From contig JAKOZT010000154.1 of assembly GCA_029779845.1 (NCBI GenBank), positions 28,349 through 92,348 of the forward strand: DNA of 64,000 bases, written 5' to 3'. The position numbers were made by a program, and so were the translations under genes. Shown here piece by piece: positions 57,759-64,000 of the stretch. This DNA comes from Pseudomonadota bacterium. GTDB taxonomy: Bacteria; Pseudomonadota; Gammaproteobacteria; Burkholderiales; Burkholderiaceae_C. Within the stretch, counting starts at the first letter, position 1; every line of letters starts with the position of its first letter. The notes under the pieces are model-generated. The model saw nothing but the letters and a program-made list of their open reading frames with translations. It did not search any database and had not been told where the DNA came from.

Positions 57759-58432
57759 GCGATGCCCTCGACGACCTGGCGGTGCTGGCGCCGGCACCGG
57801 CCACCGATCGCCGCCGGCTGCGCCTGCCCTGGCACCTGCGCCTGCTCGAGGCGGCCACGGCCTATCTGCCGGTGCTTCTGATGGGCGCGCTCGCGCTCGG
57901 AACCTGGTGGCTCGTCAACGTGTCGCCCTCCCCCGAGGCCGAGCGCGCACCGCTGCCGCCGCGCCACGAGCCCGACTACACGATGCGCAACTTCACGGTG
58001 CAGCGCTTCGCCGCCGACGGCCGGCTGCGGGTGCAGATCGAAGGCGTCGAGCTGCGCCACTACCCCGACACCGACACGCTCGAGATCGACAGCCCGCGCA
58101 TCCGCGCGTTCGGGCCCGACGGCCATGTCACGAACGCCTCCGCGGTGCGCGCACTGGCCAACGGTGATGGCAGCGAGGTGCAGCTGTTCGGTTCGGCGCA
58201 GGTGGTGCGCGAGGCCGAGCGGCCGCAGGACGTGATCGAGTTCCGCAGCGAGTTCCTGCACGCCTTCCTGGCCACCGAGCGGGTGCGATCGCACCTGCCG
58301 GTGTGGGTGCGCCAGGGCGGCGCGGAGCTGCGCGCCGACGGTCTGGAATACGACAACCTGGCACACGTCGTCGAGCTGAAGGGGCGGCAGCGTGCCACCT
58401 TCGTGCCGCGCGCGCGCCCCACAGCACCGTGA
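57755..58432 (+). CDS. lptC: Lipopolysaccharide export protein LptC
   Basis: 225 residues from GTG at 57755. One N-terminal helix (about 36-56, Y-L-P-V-L-L-M-G-A-L-A-L-G) anchors a beta-jelly-roll (Y-T-M-R-N-F-T-V, D-T-L-E-I-D-S-P-R-I-R-A). Bridges the inner-membrane LptBFG complex and LptA. Coupled to kdsC, the usual order; however lptA and lptB do not follow here. Confidence 0.9.
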   Translation: MSDALDDLAVLAPAPATDRRRLRLPWHLRLLEAATAYLPVLLMGALALGTWWLVNVSPSPEAERAPLPPRHEPDYTMRNFTVQRFAADGRLRVQIEGVELRHYPDTDTLEIDSPRIRAFGPDGHVTNASAVRALANGDGSEVQLFGSAQVVREAERPQDVIEFRSEFLHAFLATERVRSHLPVWVRQGGAELRADGLEYDNLAHVVELKGRQRATFVPRARPTAP

Positions 58433-58439
58433 GGCCCGC

Positions 58440-59219
58440 ATGAGCAGCCGACCGCTCGTCTTCATCACAGGGGCCTCCAGCGGCATCGGCCAGGCGCTCG
58501 CGCTGCACTATCGACGCGGCGGCTACCGGCTCGCGCTCGTGGCGCGCCGCGAGGCCGAGGTGCGTGCCTGGGCCGACGCGCAGGGCTGCGGGCCCGAAGA
58601 CGCGGGGGTCTATGCCGCCGACGTGCGCGACCTCGCTGCGATCGAGGCCGCCGGCCGTGCCTGCATCGCGGCGCAGGGCGTGCCCGACGTCGTGATCGCC
58701 AACGCCGGCATCAGCGTGGGCATCGACACCGAGGTGTTCGACGACCTCGAGGTGATGCGCTCCACCTTCGAGACCAACGTGATCGGCGTGGCCGCCACCT
58801 TCCACCCCTTCGCGCGCGCGATGCGGCAGCGCGGCAGCGGCACGCTGGTGGGCATCGCCAGCGTGGCGGGCATCCGCGGCCTGCCGGGCCACGGCGCCTA
58901 CTGCTCGAGCAAGGCGGCGGTGATCAGCTACTGCGAGAGCCTGCGCGGCGAGCTGCGCGGCAGCGGGGTGCGGGTGGTGACGCTGCTGCCGGGCTACATC
59001 GACACGCCGCTGACGCGCGAGAACCGCTACAGCATGCCCTTCCTGATGCAGGCCAGCGACTTCGCCGAGCGCGCCTTCCGTGCCGTCGAGGCCGGCGCCA
59101 GCTACCGCGTGATCCCGTGGCAGATGGGCGTCGTCGCCAAGCTGCTGCGCCTGCTGCCCAACACGCTGTTCGACCGCGCGCTCGCCGGCCGTCCGCGCAA
59201 GCACCGCCGCGGCGAGTGA
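58440..59219 (+). CDS. Short-chain dehydrogenase/reductase
   Basis: 259 residues. Classical SDR: T-G-A-S-S-G-I-G (10-17), N-A-G (about 87-89), S-S-K with catalytic Tyr in G-A-Y-C-S-S-K (about 160-166). NAD(P)-dependent oxidoreductase of unknown substrate, probably similar to YbbO-type lipid or sterol-like SDRs. Start ATG at 58440, 7 bp after lptC; its stop overlaps the next GTG, so it is part of the kdsC-lptC operon. Confidence 0.87.
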   Translation: MSSRPLVFITGASSGIGQALALHYRRGGYRLALVARREAEVRAWADAQGCGPEDAGVYAADVRDLAAIEAAGRACIAAQGVPDVVIANAGISVGIDTEVFDDLEVMRSTFETNVIGVAATFHPFARAMRQRGSGTLVGIASVAGIRGLPGHGAYCSSKAAVISYCESLRGELRGSGVRVVTLLPGYIDTPLTRENRYSMPFLMQASDFAERAFRAVEAGASYRVIPWQMGVVAKLLRLLPNTLFDRALAGRPRKHRRGE

Positions 59220-61468
59220 GGCGCCTGGCTGTCCTCGCGGCGCTCGTGCTGGCCGCCGGCGGCGCGCTGGCGGACGGCCCGCAGGCTCTCCGCGTCGAGG
59301 CCGGCACGCCGCTGCTGCGCATCGACGGCCGTTTGGACGAGACTGCATGGCAGGCCGCGCCGCTGCATGAGAGCTTCGTGCAGTACCTGCCGCTGGACCG
59401 CCAGCCGCCGCCCGAGGGCTACCGCACGACGCTGCAGATCGTCGCCGAGGAGCATGCGCTGGTGATCGGGATCCGCGCCTGGGATCCACGCCCGGAGGAG
59501 ATCCGCGCGCCGCTGGTGCGGCGGGACAAGGTCGAGCGCGACCAGGACTTCGTTTCGGTGCTGATCGACACCATGGGCACGCGCCGAGCGGCACAGTTCG
59601 TGCGCGTCAGCGCCGCCGGCGTGGTGGCCGACGGCATGTTCCTCACCGGCCGCGAGAAGGAAGAGGACTTCGCGCCCGACTTCGACGTCGAGGCGGCGGT
59701 GCAGCGCCTGCCCGACGGCTACAGCGTCGAGCTGCGCCTGCCGCTGCTGAGCCTGCGCTACCCGGCCGAGGCCGGCGCGCCCTGGCGGCTGATGGCCACG
59801 CGCAGCATCCCGCGCGGCGACAGCATCCTGCTGGTCAGCGCACCGCTCGACAAGGACGCGATCAGCTTCATCGCCGAGCTGCAGGAGATCGGCGGGCTCG
59901 CCGACATCGCCGAACGCGTGCGCTCGCACGCGCTGCTGTCGGTGCGCCCCGAGCTGACGCTGCGCTCCGCCCGCCGCGACGACGGCACGACCCGCCTGAG
60001 CGAATCGCGCGCCGCGGTCGGCGCGGAGATCAAGTGGCGGCCGCGCGCGGACTGGGTGTTCGATGCCACGCTGAACCCCGACTTCTCGCAGGTCGAGCTC
60101 GACGTGCCGCAGCTGGCCGTGAACACCCGATTTGCCCAGGTGATCCCGGAGAAGCGGCCGTTCTTCCTCGAGAGCACCGACCTGATTGCGCTGCCGGAGC
60201 AGGCCTTCTACTCGCGCACCGTCACCGACCCCGGCTGGGGCCTGCGCGCCACCTGGCGAGGCACGAACGCCGACGCCACGGCGCTGTCGCTGCGCGACGA
60301 CGGCGGCGGCGTGCTGCGTCGCCCCGGCCCCTACGCCACCACGCTGCTGCCGCAGGAGCGCCGTTCGCAGGCCACGCTGCTGCGCGGCCGCTGGCACGGC
60401 GAGAACATCAGCGCCGGCGCGCTGCTGACGATGCGCGACGAGACCGACGGCGGCGCCAGCAACAGCGTCGTCGGGGCCGACCTCGAATGGCGGCCGAGCG
60501 AGGACCAGCGCTGGAGCGCACGCGCGATGAGTTCGCGCAGCCGCGATGCGGCCGGCGCGCCGGGCGAGAGCGGCCACCACGTGCGCGCCGCCTGGCTGAT
60601 GCGCGTGCCAGGCTGGAACTTCGCCGCCGAGGCCACCGAGATCAGCCCGCGCTTCCGCAACGACAACGGCTTCCTCGAGCAGACCGGCGTGCGCATCGTG
60701 CAGACCGAGATCATCCGCCGCTGGGGCGAAGTGGACGTGCCCGGGCCGCTGGCCTTCCAGGCCCACGAGTTCGAAACCTACCTGTGGGCGCAGCACCGCT
60801 CCACGCTGGCCGACGTCGGCCAACCGGCCGGCCAGACCGTGCTGCGCTACCTGCACCCCGGCGTCTGGCTGATCGCCGCGCGCAACAGCGAGGCCTGGGT
60901 GCAGCTGCAGTACGACGCCGAGCGCGCCCGGCAGGACACGCCGCTGCGCACGATGAACTCGCTCGCCGCGAGCATTGCCGCCAACCCGTGGCCCTGGCTC
61001 ACCAAGGTCCATGTCGAGGCCCAGGCCGGGCGCAAGCTCGACGTGGACGCCGATCGGGTCGGCCGCAGCCGGCGGGCGCTGGTCGAGCTCAACCTGCGCG
61101 CGCCGCTGGGGCGGCTCTGGCTGGAATCGGAGCAGCGCCTGGAACACACCACCATCGCCGCGCCCGACGGGCAGCGCGCCGTGGCCGATACCGCGCTGCA
61201 GTGGCTCGCCGTGCTGCACGTCGACGCGCGCGACTCGCTGCGCGCCATCTGGCAGGGCACCCGCTTCGTCCGCTACGGCAGCGGCGAGAGCGTGCCACCG
61301 GGCGACGCGCGCGGCCATGTCACCAGCCTCGTGGCGCTGCGGCGCTTCGGCGTCGGACGCAGCCTCAGCCTGGGCCTGAGCCGCCAGAGCGACCGGCCGG
61401 CGCCGGGCCTGCCGCGCACGCGTGAGCGCGAGGTCTTCGCCAAGGTCTCGGTCGAGTTCGGGCCCTGA
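59216..61468 (+). CDS. DUF5916 outer-membrane protein
   Basis: 750 residues from GTG overlapping the SDR stop. Signal peptide (A-L-A cleavage near residue 19), then a CBM9-like beta domain (I-D-G-R-L-D-E-T-A-W) and a DUF5916 beta-barrel of about 550 residues with alternating strands (R-A-A-V-G-A-E-I-K-W-R-P, T-L-N-P-D-F-S-Q-V-E-L-D). R-P-F-F-L-E-S is a family hallmark. Ends in ...V-E-F-G-P. Function unknown; placement after lptC suggests envelope work. Confidence 0.83.
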   Translation: MRRLAVLAALVLAAGGALADGPQALRVEAGTPLLRIDGRLDETAWQAAPLHESFVQYLPLDRQPPPEGYRTTLQIVAEEHALVIGIRAWDPRPEEIRAPLVRRDKVERDQDFVSVLIDTMGTRRAAQFVRVSAAGVVADGMFLTGREKEEDFAPDFDVEAAVQRLPDGYSVELRLPLLSLRYPAEAGAPWRLMATRSIPRGDSILLVSAPLDKDAISFIAELQEIGGLADIAERVRSHALLSVRPELTLRSARRDDGTTRLSESRAAVGAEIKWRPRADWVFDATLNPDFSQVELDVPQLAVNTRFAQVIPEKRPFFLESTDLIALPEQAFYSRTVTDPGWGLRATWRGTNADATALSLRDDGGGVLRRPGPYATTLLPQERRSQATLLRGRWHGENISAGALLTMRDETDGGASNSVVGADLEWRPSEDQRWSARAMSSRSRDAAGAPGESGHHVRAAWLMRVPGWNFAAEATEISPRFRNDNGFLEQTGVRIVQTEIIRRWGEVDVPGPLAFQAHEFETYLWAQHRSTLADVGQPAGQTVLRYLHPGVWLIAARNSEAWVQLQYDAERARQDTPLRTMNSLAASIAANPWPWLTKVHVEAQAGRKLDVDADRVGRSRRALVELNLRAPLGRLWLESEQRLEHTTIAAPDGQRAVADTALQWLAVLHVDARDSLRAIWQGTRFVRYGSGESVPPGDARGHVTSLVALRRFGVGRSLSLGLSRQSDRPAPGLPRTREREVFAKVSVEFGP

Positions 61469-61488
61469 AGCGCGACCGGAATGAAAAA

Positions 61489-61512
61489 GGGCGGATGCCT
61501 ACGCATCCGCCC
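61489..61512 (-). terminator. Intrinsic terminator of the RRM gene
   Basis: GGGCGGATGC (61489-61498) and GCATCCGCCC (61503-61512) form a perfect 10-bp stem with a 4-nt loop. On the minus strand it is followed by five T (complement of 61484-61488), the classic form. It ends the transcript of the gene at 61535-62005; the plus strand lacks the T-run. Confidence 0.85.
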
Positions 61513-61534
61513 TGATTCGTGAACCTGTAGGGGT

Positions 61535-62005
61535 TCAGTAGCCGCCGCGGCTGCCGCCACCGCCGCCGTAGCCGCCACCACCGGAGCGGCCACCGCCGCC
61601 ACCGCCGTAGCCGCCACCGCCGGAACGGCCGCCACCACCACCGTAGCCACCGCCACCGCCGTAGCCGCCACCGCCGGAACGGCCGCCGCCACCACCACCG
61701 TAGCCGCCACCACCACCGCCGCCGCCGAAGCCGCCGCGGAAGCCGCCCGGGCGCTCTTCACGAGGACGCGCCTCGTTGACCACCACCGCGCGGCCCGCGA
61801 TGGCCTGGCCGTTCATGCCGTTGATGGCGGATTGCGCCTCGGCGTCAGAGGCCATCTCGACGAAGCCGAAGCCCTTCGAACGACCGGTCTCGCGATCCAT
61901 CATGACCTTCGCGGAGGTCACGGTACCGAACTGCGAGAAGGACTGCTGGAGATCCTCGTCGCGGATCGAATAGGCGAGGTTACCGACGTAGAGTTTGTTG
62001 CCCAT
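61535..62005 (-). CDS. Glycine-rich RRM RNA-binding protein
   Basis: 156 residues. One RRM domain with RNP2 L-Y-V-G-N-L (5-10) and RNP1 K-G-F-G-F-V-E-M (44-51). The tail from about residue 87 is glycine-rich with repeated R-S-G-G-G-G-Y-G-G-G units, giving a disordered, RNA-binding end like plant and cyanobacterial cold-inducible proteins. The long leader upstream (62006 onwards) suits cold or post-transcriptional control. Followed by an intrinsic terminator. Confidence 0.92.
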   Translation of the reverse strand: MGNKLYVGNLAYSIRDEDLQQSFSQFGTVTSAKVMMDRETGRSKGFGFVEMASDAEAQSAINGMNGQAIAGRAVVVNEARPREERPGGFRGGFGGGGGGGGYGGGGGGRSGGGGYGGGGGYGGGGGRSGGGGYGGGGGGRSGGGGYGGGGGSRGGY

Positions 62006-62218
62006 GGGAGAGCCCCTTTCCAAAACCTGCAGAACTGGAGCTTCTACCCATCGTGAACCATTCAAGCGAAGGCGCCGCGTCCATGCACAGACTGACGAAT
62101 ATAAGTGAAGTGCGCAAAAGTCCGCACCGTGTCAAGCGAGAAAGTGTTGTTTTCGGGCTGACACCCGCGGATCGGGCCCCGCGCCCCGCCAGCCCGCGCC
62201 GGGCCTAGCATTGCGGCC

Positions 62219-62857
62219 ATGGACCTCTTCAAGCCGCTGATCGCGTTGCTGGCCATCGTCAATCCGATCGGGGTTATCCCTTTCTTCATCCATTTCACGC
62301 AGGGTTTCAGCCGGGAGCAGCGCGCGCGCACCATTCGGGTGTCTGCCTTCAGCGCCTTCTGCGTCATCGCGGTGAGTGCCTTGGCGGGCATCAAGATCAT
62401 CGAGTTCTTCGGCATCTCGCTGGCCTCGTTCCAGGTCGGCGGCGGCATGCTGCTGCTGATTTCCTCGCTGCAGATGCTCAACGCCCAGCCGGCCGAGGGC
62501 CGCAAGGAAGACGTCACCGCCGGCGACAGCAAGGTCGACGCCGGCGACAGCATCGCCGTGGTGCCGCTGACCATCCCGCTGCTGACCGGCCCGGCGACGA
62601 TCTCGACCATGGTCATCTACGCCGACAAGACGCGGCACTGGTGGCAGCTCGGCGTGCTGGTGGGCTACGGCGTGGTGATCGGCCTGGCCGTCTGGGCGGC
62701 GTTCAGCCTGTCGGGCCGCATCGCGCGGGTGCTCGGTCAGACCGGCATCAATGTGATGACGCGGCTGATGGGCCTGATCCTCGCGGCGCTCGCCGTGGAG
62801 GTGATGAGCGACGGGCTGGTGAAACTCTTCCCGGTGCTGGCCTCCGTCGTGCGCTGA
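62219..62857 (+). CDS. MarC-family integral membrane protein
   Basis: 212 residues, six hydrophobic segments. Opening L-A-I-V-N-P-I-G-V-I-P-F-F and the central I-P-L-L-T-G-P-A-T-I-S-T are family marks, each with the conserved N/T-x-P turns. Once thought to give multiple antibiotic resistance (MarC/YhgN); the real role is unknown. Divergent from the RRM gene across 213 bp. Confidence 0.9.
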   Translation: MDLFKPLIALLAIVNPIGVIPFFIHFTQGFSREQRARTIRVSAFSAFCVIAVSALAGIKIIEFFGISLASFQVGGGMLLLISSLQMLNAQPAEGRKEDVTAGDSKVDAGDSIAVVPLTIPLLTGPATISTMVIYADKTRHWWQLGVLVGYGVVIGLAVWAAFSLSGRIARVLGQTGINVMTRLMGLILAALAVEVMSDGLVKLFPVLASVVR

Positions 62858-62908
62858 GGCGCGCCTATCATCGCGGCCACGATCGAGGGGCGGGGCTGAG
62901 GGGCAGGG

Positions 62909-64000
62909 ATGAGCGAGAGCCGGTACGACTACATCGTCTGCGGCGCCGGCACGGCCGGCTGCCTGCTGGCCAACCGCCTGAGCGCCGACCCGGCCAAGCG
63001 GGTGCTGCTGGTCGAGGCCGGCGGCAACGACGACTATGTCTGGGTGCACATCCCGGTCGGCTACCTGTACTGCATCGGCAACCCGCGCACCGACTGGCTC
63101 TACGCCACCGACCCCGACCCCGGCCTGAACGGCCGCTCGCTGCGCTACCCGCGCGGCAAGGTGCTCGGCGGCTGTTCGAGCATCAACGGCATGATCTACA
63201 TGCGCGGCCAGGCGCGCGACTACGACCACTGGGGCGCGCTCGGCAACCCGGGCTGGAGCTGGGTCGAGTGCCTGCCGTACTTCCTGAAGCACGAGGACTT
63301 CCACAAGGGCGCCGACGCCTTCCACGCCGCGCCCGGCTTCGACCCCACCGGCGCACGCCCGGGCGGCGAGTGGCGCGTGGAGAAGCAGCGGCTGCGCTGG
63401 GAGATCCTCGACGCCTTCGCGCAGGCTGCGCAGCAGGCCGGCATTCCCGCCTGCGACGACTTCAACCGCGGCGACAACGAGGGCGTCGGCTACTTCGAGG
63501 TGAACCAGCGCGCCGGCGTGCGCTGGAACGCCACCAAGGCCTTCCTGCGCCCGGTGCAGGAGCGCGACAACCTGCAGGTCTGGACCGGCGCGCACGTCCG
63601 CCGCCTGCTGCTCGCGCACCGCGAGAGCGAGGGCTCGTGGGACGGCTCGCGGCGCGCCATCGGCATCGAGGTGCAGCCGCACGGCGGCGGCGAGCCGCTG
63701 CAGGCGCGCCTGAACGATGGCGGCGAGGTCATCCTCGCCACCGGCGCGATCGGCACGCCGCAGATCCTGCAGCTGTCGGGCATCGGCCCGGCGCCGCTGC
63801 TGCAGGCGCATGGCATCGCGCCGACGCACGAGCTGCCCGGCGTGGGCGAAAACCTGCAGGACCACCTGCAGATTCGCGCGGTGTTCGAGGTGGACGGCGT
63901 GAAGACGCTCAACCGCCAGGCCAACTCGCTGCTGGGCAAGGCGGCCATCGGGCTCGAGTACCTGTTCAACCGCAGCGGGCCGATGAGCATGGCGCCGTCG
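62909..64000 (+). CDS. GMC-family oxidoreductase, partial (continues past right edge)
   Basis: 364 residues visible from ATG at 62909 (GGGGCAGGG upstream), no stop before the edge. FAD-binding G-A-G-T-A-G at 12-17, L-L-V-E-A-G-G, and the GMC signature [14 protein letters not shown] near 85-98. [15 protein letters not shown] is the second family mark. Choline-dehydrogenase- or alcohol-dehydrogenase-like; the catalytic C-terminal histidine lies outside the window. Confidence 0.9.
   Translation, partial: MSESRYDYIVCGAGTAGCLLANRLSADPAKRVLLVEAGGNDDYVWVHIPVGYLYCIGNPRTDWLYATDPDPGLNGRSLRYPRGKVLGGCSSINGMIYMRGQARDYDHWGALGNPGWSWVECLPYFLKHEDFHKGADAFHAAPGFDPTGARPGGEWRVEKQRLRWEILDAFAQAAQQAGIPACDDFNRGDNEGVGYFEVNQRAGVRWNATKAFLRPVQERDNLQVWTGAHVRRLLLAHRESEGSWDGSRRAIGIEVQPHGGGEPLQARLNDGGEVILATGAIGTPQILQLSGIGPAPLLQAHGIAPTHELPGVGENLQDHLQIRAVFEVDGVKTLNRQANSLLGKAAIGLEYLFNRSGPMSMAPS

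Noticed and set aside
61540..61740. Repeated GCCGCC/CCACC units that could suggest a CRISPR or satellite array
   Set aside because: They are the codons of the glycine-rich tail of the RRM protein; no separate spacers.

Overview
The window is about 64 kb of very GC-rich DNA (by eye around 70 % G+C) from a betaproteobacterial chromosome, most likely order Burkholderiales near the Leptothrix/Rubrivivax/Methylibium group. The basis is the origin gene order (gyrB-dnaN-dnaA diverging from rpmH-rnpA-yidD-yidC-mnmE), the strong G/C third-position bias, and the protein types (gloA, HDOD, GGDEF, LuxR and RND families). Species cannot be fixed from sequence reading alone. No tRNA, rRNA or CRISPR array was seen.

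Layout. 1-5.6 kb: on the minus strand, a cut-off thioredoxin-fold lipoprotein, a vitamin B12-type importer (btuF-btuD-btuC), an EamA exporter and an HDOD protein. 5.6-14.1 kb: a nuclease-fold-like gene diverges from a seven-gene operon holding an RND adaptor and pump, sulfide:quinone oxidoreductase, a DUF2892 membrane protein, an OsmC peroxidase, a TDT/SLAC1-type channel and a CsoR-family repressor. This looks like a sulfide/persulfide defence and export unit and is the most interesting cluster here. 14.1-25 kb: a large lipoprotein, a YiiX-like cysteine hydrolase, a flavoprotein oxidase, a divergent histidine kinase/LuxR regulator pair, an orphan amino-acid binding protein, and a WYL regulator facing an uncharacterised protein with an HNH-like motif across two matching palindromes. 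25-33 kb: a TetR-controlled tripartite RND efflux operon ending in an APH-AAA kinase fusion. 33-43 kb: small hypotheticals, a SET-domain protein, ornithine-cyclodeaminase-like and MaoC genes, a GGDEF cyclase, then an ABC-type MacB/HlyD export operon carrying two frame-disrupting changes.

43.6-54 kb: gloA abuts an IS21-family remnant, then gyrB, dnaN and dnaA on the minus strand, a probable oriC at about 49.3-49.56 kb with a perfect DnaA box, and rpmH-rnpA-yidD-yidC-mnmE on the plus strand. 54-64 kb: a cyclic-nucleotide-binding protein, apt, a Kef antiporter, kdsC-lptC (lipopolysaccharide synthesis and transport) followed by an SDR enzyme and a DUF5916 outer-membrane protein instead of the usual lptA/lptB, a glycine-rich RRM protein, MarC, and a GMC oxidoreductase cut by the right edge.

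Many neighbouring genes overlap by 4 bp (ATGA or GTGA), so operon and translational-coupling calls are well supported. Functions are read from motifs and gene context; no database search was possible.
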